This document shows positions 28,716 through 37,564 of a DNA stretch of 64,000 bases, piece after piece. Positions within the stretch are counted from its first letter, which is position 1. Every line of letters starts with the position of its first letter. This DNA comes from Paraburkholderia sp. Tr-20389 (GTDB lineage Bacteria > Pseudomonadota > Gammaproteobacteria > Burkholderiales > Burkholderiaceae): positions 62,001-126,000 of the forward strand of contig NZ_JAAGPD010000020.1 in the NCBI RefSeq assembly GCF_017104565.1. Reading direction: 5' to 3'. The translations under genes were made by a program, and so were the position numbers. Below the pieces are notes generated by a model. It was not told the origin of the DNA and ran no database searches. It was given only the letters and a program-made list of their open reading frames with translations.

Positions 28716-30652
28716 TCGTCGGCACGGCGGGCCACATCGATCACGGCAAGACGACGCTGGTGCGCGCACTGACGGGCGTCGACACCGACCGCCTGAAAGA
28801 AGAGAAGGCGCGCGGTATTTCGATCGAACTCGGCTATGCGTACACGCCGCTCGACAATGGCGACGTACTCGGCATGATCGACGTGCCGGGTCACGAGAAA
28901 CTCGTGCACACGATGGCGGCGGGTGCGTGCGGTATCGACTATGCGTTGCTCGTGATCGCCGCCGACGATGGCGTCATGCCGCAAACGCGCGAGCATCTTG
29001 CGATTCTGCAACTGCTCGGCGTCACACGCGGTGCGATTGCACTGACAAAGATCGATCGCGTGGATCCGGCACGCGTCGCGCAGGTACGCGACGAGATTCG
29101 AGGGTGGCTTGCATCCACGCCATTCATCGACGCTCCCATCTTCGAAACGAACGCAGCCTCTTCCTACGATGCAGGCGTGAGTGCTTTGCTGCATCACTTG
29201 AGTGACGTGGCTATCGCATGGCGTGCGCGGCGCGGCGACGGTCTGTTCCGTCTCGCCGTCGACCGCGTGTTCACGCTGGCGGGGCAAGGCACGATCGTGA
29301 CGGGCACTGTGTTCGCCGGACGCGTGACGGCGGGCGACACGTTGATGCTCGAACGCGCGCAGCAGCCGGTGCGTGTGCGCAGCATCCACGCGCAAAATCG
29401 TGCTGCCGATGTGGGCCGCGCAGGGCAGCGCTGCGCGCTGAATCTCGCGGGCATCGACAAGGACGCGATTTCGCGCGGCGACTGGATCGTCGATGCGCGG
29501 CTCGCGAAGTCCTGCGAACGGCTCGACGTCGAACTGACGCTGCTCGCGGACTCGGACATCACGCTGCAACATTGGGCGCCGCTGCATGTGCATATCGGAA
29601 CGCTGCATCGCGTCGCGCATGTTGCGCTGCTGGACGGCGACACGCTCGCTGCGGGACACACGGCGCGCGTGCAACTGGTGTTCGATACGCCTGTTTGCGC
29701 GCTGCCCGGCGACCGCTTCATCGTGCGCAACGCGCAGGCGACGCGCACGGTTGGCGGCGGGCGCGTGCTCGATCCGTTCGGGCCGCCGCGCAAGCGCAGA
29801 ACGGCCGAACGGCGTGCGTGGCTCGACGCATTGCAGAGTTGGCTCGACACTGGACGCCTGAGTCCGCTGCTCGAAGAAGCGCCGCGCGGCGTAGCGCGCT
29901 CGATGCTGATGCAGTTGACCGGTTTGCCCGCCGATGCATTGCCACTGCCCGCCGATGCCGAGACGATTCCGCTGCACGGCAAGGATGCGGGCGATGCGAT
30001 CGTCGTGTTGCGCAAGCATTGGGCGCGTTTGCGTTCGAGCGTGGTCGCGGCGCTCGATCAATATCATGCACGCTCGCCCGATGAGCTGGGACCGGATGCG
30101 TCGCGTTTGCGCCGCATCGCGGCGCCGCTGGTGCCGGACGCGATGTGGCGTGCGCTGATCGATTCGCTCGTGGCCGAAGGGGCTGTCGCGCGGAGCGGAC
30201 CGTGGCTGCATTTGCCGGGGCATTCGGTATCGCTCGATGCGAACGAGCAGCGTATCGCCGCGGCTTTGCTGCCGCTGCTGCAAGCGGGCCGCTTCGATCC
30301 GCCGTGGGTGCGCGATCTCGCGAAGACGACGGAGCAGCAGGAAGAGGTCGTGCGCCAGGTGCTGCGCAAGCTCGCGCGACAGGGCGATGTCTATCAGGTG
30401 GTTCGCGATCTGTTCTATGCGCGCGACGTGGTGCATGGGCTGGCGCGGCTCGTCGCCGCCATTGCCAATGGGCAGGGCGGCGCGTTGGGCGCGTCGGCGT
30501 TTCGCGATGCGACGGGTCTGGGACGCAAGCGCGCGATTCAGATTCTGGAGTTCTTCGATCGCATCGGCTATACGCGCTTTACACGCGACGTGCATTGGCT
30601 TCGGCCGGATTCGCAGTTGCATGAAGCGTTGGCGTGCGAAGCGGGTTCGTGA
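28712..30652 (+). CDS. selB: Selenocysteine-specific elongation factor SelB
   Basis: SelB is the GTPase that brings Sec-tRNA(Sec) to the ribosome at UGA codons marked by a SECIS hairpin. The 646-residue protein has G1 GHIDHGKTT (7-15), DVPGHE (G3), TKID (G4), then EF-Tu-like domains 2 and 3 ([25 protein letters not shown]) and C-terminal winged-helix repeats that bind SECIS RNA (ending [33 protein letters not shown]). It overlaps selA by four bases. The tRNA-Sec gene lies 98 bp downstream on the same strand. Confidence 0.96.
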   Translation: MIVGTAGHIDHGKTTLVRALTGVDTDRLKEEKARGISIELGYAYTPLDNGDVLGMIDVPGHEKLVHTMAAGACGIDYALLVIAADDGVMPQTREHLAILQLLGVTRGAIALTKIDRVDPARVAQVRDEIRGWLASTPFIDAPIFETNAASSYDAGVSALLHHLSDVAIAWRARRGDGLFRLAVDRVFTLAGQGTIVTGTVFAGRVTAGDTLMLERAQQPVRVRSIHAQNRAADVGRAGQRCALNLAGIDKDAISRGDWIVDARLAKSCERLDVELTLLADSDITLQHWAPLHVHIGTLHRVAHVALLDGDTLAAGHTARVQLVFDTPVCALPGDRFIVRNAQATRTVGGGRVLDPFGPPRKRRTAERRAWLDALQSWLDTGRLSPLLEEAPRGVARSMLMQLTGLPADALPLPADAETIPLHGKDAGDAIVVLRKHWARLRSSVVAALDQYHARSPDELGPDASRLRRIAAPLVPDAMWRALIDSLVAEGAVARSGPWLHLPGHSVSLDANEQRIAAALLPLLQAGRFDPPWVRDLAKTTEQQEEVVRQVLRKLARQGDVYQVVRDLFYARDVVHGLARLVAAIANGQGGALGASAFRDATGLGRKRAIQILEFFDRIGYTRFTRDVHWLRPDSQLHEALACEAGS

Positions 30653-30750
30653 AGTGGGGATCGCCGGTTGTTCGTGCAACGGATGACGATGCTGTTTTGT
30701 GCTCGCTATAATCGGCTGCGATCAACGTGTTGCTGAATTGACTCTTCAAC

Positions 30751-30846
30751 GGAAGGCATTCGTATCTGGTGGTGCGGCTGGGCTTCAAACCCAGTAGGGG
30801 GCGTCAGCCGCTCCCTGGTCGGTTCGACTCCGGCTGCCTTCCGCCA
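30751..30846 (+). tRNA. selC: tRNA-Sec (UCA anticodon)
   Basis: This is a 93-base tRNA plus encoded CCA (30844-30846). The eight-pair acceptor stem GGAAGGCA/TGCCTTCC, anticodon stem CTGGG/CCCAG around loop CTTCAAA (anticodon TCA at 30785-30787), a long variable arm (GGGGGCG...CGCTCCC) and T-loop GGTTCGACTCC are all visible. The extended acceptor stem and long variable arm are diagnostic of tRNA-Sec. Its position directly after selB completes the selenocysteine module. Confidence 0.96.
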
Positions 30847-30887
30847 TCTGGTTTTGACGGGGGGTGTGATCGGCGGCGGCGGAGGTG

Positions 30888-31157
30888 GCGGAGTTCCGGA
30901 AAGCTTTTCATTGGCCTTTCGTGCAAAGACCGAAGTAAGTACTCCCGCCCGGCTTCTGTCTTCCATTCTTCAATGACGACGCCGTCGTCTGTGAAATGGA
31001 GTAGATCAGGGGTATGCGGACCACGCGACCCGAGGCGATACAGACGCGCCGATTGTCCCGCGCGTTGTTCACCGCTCAACACAGGCGATAACGAATCCGA
31101 CAGATCAGTCTTCATAGTCGTCTGCGCACAGGCGCGGGAGCGATTTCGAAGCAACAA
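30888..31157 (-). pseudogene. TnsA-like endonuclease remnant next to tRNA-Sec
   Basis: A minus-strand frame encodes RLGSRGPHTPDLLHFTDDG followed by VVIEEWKTE, which has the PD...ExK pattern of TnsA-type endonuclease subunits of heteromeric transposases. The frame is about 90 residues before it becomes low-complexity Arg/Pro sequence that runs into the tRNA; an intact TnsA is over 200 residues. No TnsB, TnsC or terminal repeats are seen. I interpret it as a fragment of a mobile element that once sat beside tRNA-Sec. The match is by motif only. Confidence 0.45.
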
Positions 31158-31328
31158 CTACTCTGGCATATCCGGCATCTTGACGCGTTAGTTCACTTTC
31201 ATCGGCGTATTTGTTCTATCCGAAGGGCGTCCGGGCGCTGTCAAATAGAGGGGAGGTCATACGAAGCACTGCGGTTCGCAGCGTGCAGAGCGATTTCGCG
31301 GATGATGTGACGATTGGAAGGAGCGTGC

Positions 31329-31646
31329 ATGACAAGGTCGGTACAGTATGTTTGCGCGTCGAGCCGCAGGGCAATGAATGGCAGGCTCGACGAGAGCGCA
31401 GTCTGGTTCGAATTCGATCAGGTTGCGCATCTTTTCGGCATGAGCGCTCAGCAGGCAACCAAGTTGCTCCAGCAGGCAGGCACGACCGGCGACATTGAGC
31501 CTGCGAAGGACGTGAGATCATCCGCCCTCTGCAAATGCATGTTGAGTCACCGGGCCGTCCTCGCGGTCGGATATCTGGTCAACTATGGTCGGGCAACGGC
31601 TTTCCGTCACTGGTGCGCGTCGGGGTTGGTTGTCCTGTTCCGGTAA
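31329..31646 (+). pseudogene. RhuM-like protein fragment
   Basis: This is a 105-residue product with a good Shine-Dalgarno site (AAGGAG) before the ATG. GRLDESAVWFEFDQVAHLFG and AVLAVGYLVNYGRATAFRHW match the N-terminal virulence-protein RhuM pattern (VWL..MAELF and ISVGYRVNSKRATQFR). RhuM proteins are usually above 300 residues, so the gene is truncated after the first domain; the last residues before the stop do not match. RhuM genes are typical cargo of genomic islands. With the TnsA-like fragment it suggests island remains after tRNA-Sec. Confidence 0.5.
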
Positions 31647-31994
31647 CTCTCCTTTGAGCGCGCAGTTCCAAAAAGCCGTCGAATACGTGCCTCAATGCAT
31701 GAGTGCGACCATGGGTTTGAATGATGAACTCGCAGTCGTCCACGAACCCAAACATGCAGATTACAAGTAGCCGCACGTTGCTTTCCGCTTAAGCGCCACG
31801 CTAGTGTTAATCCGTAGAAACGAAAGCGGAGTTTTGACGCAGAATGTTTCTGGCGACTTTTGTCCGGGGCATTGCCGCGACGATGGAGGGAGCGGGTCGC
31901 GAGCTTTTAGAACGAATGTGAAGAAATAGGTAATCCGATGCTGTAGAAATGCCGGCTCGAATGTTCGACATTCCTCTGATCGAGGTGCTCTGTC
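31647..31994. other. Intergenic region before the binding-protein gene
   Basis: No gene is recognised in about 350 bp. The sequence probably includes the remains of the RhuM gene and the promoter of the binding-protein gene at 31995. GAGG lies nine bases before that start. Confidence 0.3.
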
Positions 31995-33131
31995 ATGAAA
32001 GTGCTCGTTTCCCTCATAGCGGCGTCCGCGCTCTGTATTGTTCCGCTCGTCGCCAATGCACAGCAAACCATCAAGATCGGCGTTTCCGCGCCGCTCACCG
32101 GGCTGGGCGCGGCCAATGGCAAGGACATCGAAAACGGCGTGCGTCTGGCAGTGGAGGAGGCGAACGCGCAACACCCCAACATCGGCGGACAGCAAATTCA
32201 GTTTGAACTCGCATCCGTCGATGATCAGGGCGATCCGCGCGTTGGCGTTCAAGTGGCGCAGAAACTTGTCGACGATGGTGTCGTGGCCGTGGTCGGTTAC
32301 TACAACTCGGGTGTCGCGCTTCCCTCCTCGCCGATCTTCGCGCGCGCGGGTATCCCGCTAATCGATCCCGCGGCGACCAATCCGGCGATTACGCGCCAGG
32401 GCTTGAACAACGTGTTCCGTATCATCGCAACCGATACGCAGAACTCGGGCAACGCAGGCACGTATGCCGTGAAGGTCACGAAAGCGAAGCGGATCGCGGT
32501 GATGGACGACCGGACGGCATTCGGACAAGGCGCGGTCGAAGAATTCAAGAAGGCCGCGAAGGCGGCGGGCGGTCAGATAGTGGCCGAGGAATATACCAAC
32601 GACAAAGCCGTCGAGTTCAACGCGCAACTGACAAACATCAAGTCGGCCAACGCCGACCTTCTGTACTTCGGCGGACTCGATGGTCAGGCGGGTCTGATCG
32701 TCAAGCGCATGAAGCAATTAGGCTTGCGCGCGCAGTTCGTTGGAAGCGGCGGCATTGCCGATAGCGTCTTCATCGGTAATGCCGGAGGCGCAGCCGAAGG
32801 CGCAATGGCGTGGGAATATGGCCGACCTGTCGATTCATTGCCTGAAGGCCGTGCGTTCGCGGAAAAATTCAAGAAACGCTTCGGCGCGGATACGCTGACC
32901 TATGCGCCGTTCGCCTACGACTGCGCGTGGCTCGCCATTACCGCGATGAAGCAGGCGAATTCCGTGAAGCCGGCTGTGTTCATGCAAACGCTCCGCACCA
33001 TGCAATACAACGGCATCACCGGACATATCTCGTTCGATAAATACGGCGATCTGAATAATCCGACGTCGACGCTTTATCAGGTCAAGTCGATGAAATGGCA
33101 ACCGGTGACGACCATTGGTGCGGAGAAATGA
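31995..33131 (+). CDS. Branched-chain amino acid-type periplasmic binding protein, orphan
   Basis: This is a LivJ/LivK-type (type I) periplasmic substrate-binding protein of 378 residues. It has a signal peptide MKVLVSLIAASALCIVPLVANAQ, the family opening IKIGVSAPLTGLGAANGKDIENGVRLAVEEAN, GVVAVVGYYNSGVALPSSPIFARAGIPLIDPAATNP and RIIATDTQNSGNAGTYAV. No permease or ATPase gene of the LIV family is adjacent, so it must share a transporter encoded elsewhere or act as a sensor. Neighbours downstream are catabolic genes for an amine or amino acid, which suggests but does not prove its ligand. Confidence 0.9.
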   Translation: MKVLVSLIAASALCIVPLVANAQQTIKIGVSAPLTGLGAANGKDIENGVRLAVEEANAQHPNIGGQQIQFELASVDDQGDPRVGVQVAQKLVDDGVVAVVGYYNSGVALPSSPIFARAGIPLIDPAATNPAITRQGLNNVFRIIATDTQNSGNAGTYAVKVTKAKRIAVMDDRTAFGQGAVEEFKKAAKAAGGQIVAEEYTNDKAVEFNAQLTNIKSANADLLYFGGLDGQAGLIVKRMKQLGLRAQFVGSGGIADSVFIGNAGGAAEGAMAWEYGRPVDSLPEGRAFAEKFKKRFGADTLTYAPFAYDCAWLAITAMKQANSVKPAVFMQTLRTMQYNGITGHISFDKYGDLNNPTSTLYQVKSMKWQPVTTIGAEK

Positions 33132-33477
33132 ACGAGGTCGCGGCATATAGGCATGAATCAAGCTGCGAAGGATAAGCCCTGTTCAAAAAAGGGATCCCAC
33201 ACAGACCACGTCGACCTGGCAGTTGGCAAGCCGGTTTTGACCCAGAGGTTTGTGCTGTGCCCGATACCTTTCGGATGCGGATGCCGAGTGCGCGTCATGA
33301 CGCTTCCGAAGCAGGGGGCACGAACCTCTGGCGGCAGTCCCAAGCCCATCACGATTCGGCGTTGACAACCCGTCGCGTCGCGGGACGCCGTACACAGCGA
33401 GGATGCTGACCATCGGCGTGTGACGACGACATCCACGCGATCTGCGACAGCGTCAGCTTCTACGGGTTTACACCTGC
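33132..33477. other. Intergenic region after the binding-protein gene
   Basis: A frame at 33153-33365 (about 70 codons) has no recognisable domain and no good ribosome site, so I do not call it. The stretch ends in the conserved promoter motif described for 33478-33547. Confidence 0.3.
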
Positions 33478-33547
33478 CCATAACCAAAAGTACCGGTTCT
33501 TTCCAAAAAAATATCGTTAGTCGCGGCATTGGCGGTTCGATATCGTT
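33478..33547. promoter_or_regulatory. Two-box motif upstream of aldehyde dehydrogenase (copy 1)
   Basis: CCATAACCAAAAGT at 33478 is followed by TCCAAAAAAATATCGTT and, 29 bp after the first ATATCGTT (33511-33518), by a second ATATCGTT (33540-33547) within TTCGATATCGTT. Nearly the same block, with the same 29 bp box spacing, occurs at 37376-37446 upstream of the FAD oxidase. This is probably the binding site of a shared activator or repressor and marks one regulon. Confidence 0.65.
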
Positions 33548-33740
33548 TCATACATGATGCCGCGCTTCCCGTGCTTTCCGATCGGGTTCCGCGATCGTTC
33601 AAATGCGGGCCACACCCGCCCATCTCTCTTCGCAAGTCGGATATGACGATGCCCGACCCGAAGGCACCGATTCATCCCGACCATGAGAACCGGCCGTCAT
33701 GCCCGGTTCGACTCGAACACTGATATTCACGGAGACTAAT

Positions 33741-35240
33741 ATGACGGATCTGCTTTCCGCGAGCGAGTATCACCGAATCGCTCACGACCTGAAGCTGCCG
33801 ACCTCTGCCATCATCGATGGTAAGCCCTGTGGCGCCTTGTCAGGCGAGACGTTCACGACCACCAATCCCGCGACGGGTGAGCGCCTCGCAGACCTGCCGG
33901 CCTGTTCGAAGGCAGATGTCGATGTGGCTGTCGCAAGCGCGCGCGCTGCATTCAATGACGGCCGCTGGTCGAAGCTGCATCCGGCTGAACGCAAGCAAGC
34001 CATTCTCCGTCTCGCGGATCTGATCGAGAAAAATGCGCTTGAGTTTGCGGTCATGGAAAGTCTCGACGCAGGCAAGACTATCTTCGACTGCCAGACGGTC
34101 GATGTCCCCGAAACCGTCCATGTGCTTCGCTGGCATGCCGAAGCCATCGACAAGATCTACGACCAGGTTTCCCCGGCGTCGGACAGTCACATCGCGATGA
34201 TCGTGCGTGAACCCGTTGGTGTCGTGGGTCTGGTATTGCCGTGGAATTTCCCGCTGCTGATGCTGGCATGGAAGATCGGTCCGTCGCTCGCAGCGGGTTG
34301 CTCGCTCGTCGTGAAGCCCGCCGTGGAGACGTCTCTGACCACGATGCGAGTCGCCGAACTTGCGCTCGAGGCGGGCATTCCCGCGGGCGTTTTCAATGTC
34401 GTGACGGGAAGCGGCAGGGCGGTGGGCGAGTCCATTGGTCGTCATCCTGACATCGACATGGTGTCGTTCACCGGTTCGACGGCGACTGGACGCCGATTCC
34501 TTGCTTACTCGTCGGAAAGCAATCTCAAGGAAGTCGTGCTCGAAATGGGCGGGAAGAACCCTTGCATCGTGATGCCTGACGTAACGAATCTCGACGCGGT
34601 AGCAGGGCACATCGTCAACGGCGCGCTGTGGAACATGGGCGAGAACTGCTCGGCGATCACAAGGTTGATCGTGCATCGCGACATCAAGGCTGCGCTGCTT
34701 GACAAGATCGTGACGCTCGCTGCGGAATGGCAGGTCGGTGACCCGCTCGATCCCGCGAACCGGGTTGGACCGCTGGTTTCCAAACAGCATTACGAGAAGG
34801 TCCGTTCCTATCTCTCGGACGACATCAAGGTGCTGTTCGGCGGTCAGACTAGCGAAGGGCGCTATGTTCACCCGACTATCATCGACGTTGAAAGCAACGA
34901 CGCCAAGCCTGCGCGCGAGGAAATCTTCGGGCCCATTCTGTCGGTGATCACGGTGGATAGCCTGAAGGAAGCCATCGACGTGGCCAACGATACCGAATAC
35001 GGCCTCTGTGCATCCGTGTTCGCTGGCAATGGCAAGCGGGCATTGCGCGCTGCGCGTGCGCTTCGGGCTGGCACCGTGACGGTGAACTCGTTCGGCGAAG
35101 GGGATATCACCACCCCGTTCGGCGGTTACAAGCAGTCGGGCTTCGGTGGGCGCGATAACTCCCTGCACGCGCACGACCAGTACACTCAACTCAAGACCAT
35201 CTGGCTTGATCTGAACGATGACGAAGCGGATGAAGTATGA
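33741..35240 (+). CDS. NAD-dependent aldehyde dehydrogenase (PuuC-like)
   Basis: This is a cytoplasmic aldehyde dehydrogenase of 499 residues that oxidises an aldehyde to an acid with NAD(P)+. The general base E268 lies in VLEMGGKN and the catalytic cysteine C303 in GENCSA; PWNFPLLMLAWKIGPSLAAG and FTGSTATG are the cofactor-binding signatures. Resemblance is to gamma-glutamyl-aminobutyraldehyde or amino-aldehyde dehydrogenases (PuuC). The start at 33741 follows GGAG; an upstream in-frame ATG adds 14 unlikely residues. It shares its upstream motif with the FAD oxidase at 37565, so the pair may oxidise an amine to an aldehyde and then an acid. Confidence 0.9.
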   Translation: MTDLLSASEYHRIAHDLKLPTSAIIDGKPCGALSGETFTTTNPATGERLADLPACSKADVDVAVASARAAFNDGRWSKLHPAERKQAILRLADLIEKNALEFAVMESLDAGKTIFDCQTVDVPETVHVLRWHAEAIDKIYDQVSPASDSHIAMIVREPVGVVGLVLPWNFPLLMLAWKIGPSLAAGCSLVVKPAVETSLTTMRVAELALEAGIPAGVFNVVTGSGRAVGESIGRHPDIDMVSFTGSTATGRRFLAYSSESNLKEVVLEMGGKNPCIVMPDVTNLDAVAGHIVNGALWNMGENCSAITRLIVHRDIKAALLDKIVTLAAEWQVGDPLDPANRVGPLVSKQHYEKVRSYLSDDIKVLFGGQTSEGRYVHPTIIDVESNDAKPAREEIFGPILSVITVDSLKEAIDVANDTEYGLCASVFAGNGKRALRAARALRAGTVTVNSFGEGDITTPFGGYKQSGFGGRDNSLHAHDQYTQLKTIWLDLNDDEADEV

Positions 35241-35732
35241 GTACGTGAAAGAGATTCTTCTCTCACCGGTTATGCACGGGTATGCCCGTCAGGCTGCAAG
35301 CCAGCGACACGTCGCAAACGTTCTAGCCGACTGATCTCTGTCTGACTTCAAATAGCGGTACGGGACTAACGTCCCGTCCGATCATGAACGAGCGGTGCAG
35401 TGGAACAGACTGCATCGCAATCAACTGCCAAAGACTTCTTTCGTTCGTACGCAATCTGACTTCGACATGGGGCGAACCGATTGCTCGCGTCGGGTCGCCG
35501 AATGTCGGCATATCGAAACGAATGGAATGGAATCCATACTGATTTGATGCTGTCTGTCTGCGGACAAAAAACCATTGCTTCGCGCATTGTGAATCGAATA
35601 GAGCCCATTGCCTCGCCGAGATGATCGTGGGAGACAAAAAGGCCTTGCGTAGAGACCGTTCAGCGCTGCAGTAAGAGCGCACGGGCTGAGCATCCTCAGG
35701 TGCCGGCTGAATGAAAAATTGGAGGAGCTACT
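35241..35732. other. Intergenic region before the MFS transporter gene
   Basis: About 490 bp without a recognisable gene. Short frames on the minus strand lack homology that I can recognise. The MFS gene has a clear GGAGGAG ribosome site at about 35721. No copy of the two-box motif is seen here. Confidence 0.35.
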
Positions 35733-37094
35733 ATGTCATCGAACAGCAGAACCTTGAGCGCCATCGGCGAAATCTCTCGAACAGAGACGTCCGTCGCATT
35801 CAAGCGACGTTTCATGAAAAGGCTGATTTTCGTCCTGTTGGGCGGAACGTTTCTCGACGGCTACATTCTGGGGATTGTCGGACCCGTGAGCGCCAGGTTG
35901 ACTGCCGACCTTCACATTTCGGCGTTCTGGGAGGGGCTGATTGCCGCGGGCGCGTTGTTCGGCATTCTGTTCGGATCGCCGCTGGGCGGATGGGCATCCG
36001 ACAAGTACGGTCGGAAGCCGCTGTTCATGGTGGATATGCTCGTGTTCGTGATTGCGTCGGCGGCACAGTTTTTCGTCGACTCACCCCTGCAGTTGTTCGT
36101 CGTACGTCTGTTAATGGGTGTCGCAATCGGGGTGGAGTATTCAGTCGGCTGGCCGCTCATGGCGGAGTTTGCCCCCGCCCGGCTACGAGGCATGCTCATG
36201 GGCGCGCTCACGATGACCTGGTATGGGGGATTCATGGTCGCCTTCATGGTGGGATACGTGTTGGACCAGTCGACACACCTGGACTGGCACGTCATCATCG
36301 GTTCGAGCACGTTTATCGCGCTGATCGTAGCGGTTGCACGGTTCGGCCTGCCCGAATCGCCACGCTGGCTGTGGAGGCAGAAACGCACGACCGAGGCACG
36401 CGCGATTGCCCGACGGTTCATAGAGAATGCCGAAGATAGAGCCGACATCGAGCACGAGCACACCCCGACGGGTGACGTGGGGCTTGGTACGCTTTTCTCC
36501 CGTAGGTACTGGCGTGCCACGTTGTTCATGTCCGGTTTCTGGTTCTGCGCCGTCACACCGTATTTCGCCATCGGCACCTTTGCGGACAGCGTGCTGCAGA
36601 AATACGGCCTGAGCGGCGGATTGGCCGGTGGCATCGGACTCTCTGCACTCGCATTGGCCGGCGTTGCGATTACGGTCCTGCTGATCGAGAAGGTAGGCCG
36701 TCGTACGCTGACCGTGCCGCCGCAGTGGCTGTGCACCGTGGTCCTCGCTGCCATTGCCCTGTGGTCGAGCGCGCCGCCCGCCGCCGTGCTGGCATTGTTC
36801 CTGATCTTCTCGTTCTTCAACGCCGGCTATAACACGCGGACGAGCGTCTATCCGGGCGAGGTCTTCCCAACGGAAGCGCGAGGCATCGGGACGGGCTTCG
36901 CGGCCGCCGTCAGTCGCGTCGGAGCGGGTCTTGGGACGTTCCTTCTGCCGTGGTCGATGAGCCACATCGGCGCGTCTGGAACCATGCTGATCGCCGCCGG
37001 CATCGCCGGTCTTGGGGCAGCATTGTCGCAATGGCTCGCACCGGAAACCAAAGGCAAGAGCCTTTCAGAGACGGCCGCTGGTTATACTCATTAG
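35733..37094 (+). CDS. MFS transporter, sugar-porter/aromatic acid-like
   Basis: This is an inner-membrane secondary transporter of 453 residues with about twelve hydrophobic segments. The first carries FLDGYILGIVGPVSARL with the membrane Asp of the family, the loop 2-3 motif A is GGWASDKYGRKPLF, the middle loop contains PESPRWLWR, and the protein ends with PETKGKSLSE; these are typical of sugar porter and AAHS-like members. GGAGGAG lies seven bases before the start. It sits between the aldehyde dehydrogenase and FAD oxidase genes, so it probably imports the substrate of that pathway; the substrate is unknown. Confidence 0.88.
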   Translation: MSSNSRTLSAIGEISRTETSVAFKRRFMKRLIFVLLGGTFLDGYILGIVGPVSARLTADLHISAFWEGLIAAGALFGILFGSPLGGWASDKYGRKPLFMVDMLVFVIASAAQFFVDSPLQLFVVRLLMGVAIGVEYSVGWPLMAEFAPARLRGMLMGALTMTWYGGFMVAFMVGYVLDQSTHLDWHVIIGSSTFIALIVAVARFGLPESPRWLWRQKRTTEARAIARRFIENAEDRADIEHEHTPTGDVGLGTLFSRRYWRATLFMSGFWFCAVTPYFAIGTFADSVLQKYGLSGGLAGGIGLSALALAGVAITVLLIEKVGRRTLTVPPQWLCTVVLAAIALWSSAPPAAVLALFLIFSFFNAGYNTRTSVYPGEVFPTEARGIGTGFAAAVSRVGAGLGTFLLPWSMSHIGASGTMLIAAGIAGLGAALSQWLAPETKGKSLSETAAGYTH

Positions 37095-37145
37095 CTCGCG
37101 CTTGACGCCGGCGATGACCCAGTTGAACTTTCAAAGGAGCGGCAA

Positions 37146-37331
37146 TTGCAACGCGAACACAGCATCGATACGAGGGGTCAGGCTTCTTCCAGTCGTGACC
37201 GGCGAGCCGAACATATCCTCAAGGCGGGCGAGACCGCTCGCAACTGGCCTTGGGCGGATGTCGGCAGGCACTACGACTGGATGGATTGCCACTTACCGTT
37301 CGAAGAAGGTCTGACCCTGAACGAAATCTGA
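37146..37331 (+). CDS. Possible small protein, 61 residues
   Basis: A TTG start at 37146 follows AAAGGAG with six bases between. The product (for example HYDWMDCHLPFEEGLTLNEI at the end) has no domain I recognise and no membrane segment. It lies just after the MFS gene and before the two-box motif. It may be a genuine small gene, the end of a decayed one, or chance. Confidence 0.2.
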   Translation: MQREHSIDTRGQASSSRDRRAEHILKAGETARNWPWADVGRHYDWMDCHLPFEEGLTLNEI

Positions 37332-37375
37332 GGGCTGTGCGGATGGTGGCGAAGGCCACGACGCCATCATCTCTT

Positions 37376-37446
37376 CCATAACCAGAAGTCGCGCTACGCT
37401 CCAACAAAATATCGTTGGCCGCGTAGAGTTCATTTCGATATTGTTG
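37376..37446. promoter_or_regulatory. Two-box motif upstream of FAD oxidase (copy 2)
   Basis: CCATAACCAGAAGT at 37376 is followed by TCCAACAAAATATCGTT, then by TTCGATATTGTT. The boxes ATATCGTT (37410-37417) and ATATTGTT (37439-37446) are 29 bp apart, exactly as in the copy at 33478-33547. The motif ends about 120 bp before the start codon at 37565. Confidence 0.65.
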
Positions 37447-37564
37447 TGTCCATACTTCTCCAGACAGCGACGCCGCTTATCTGGAGAAGATAGCCTTCGA
37501 CGAGCCGATTCTGGAGACAAGGTTTGTCGTTCTGGATGCTTTAAAAACAGTAGAAGAGCGCGAA

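Noticed and set aside
28535-30679. A 714-codon minus-strand frame across selB
   Set aside because: It mirrors SelB and is His/Arg-rich without motif.
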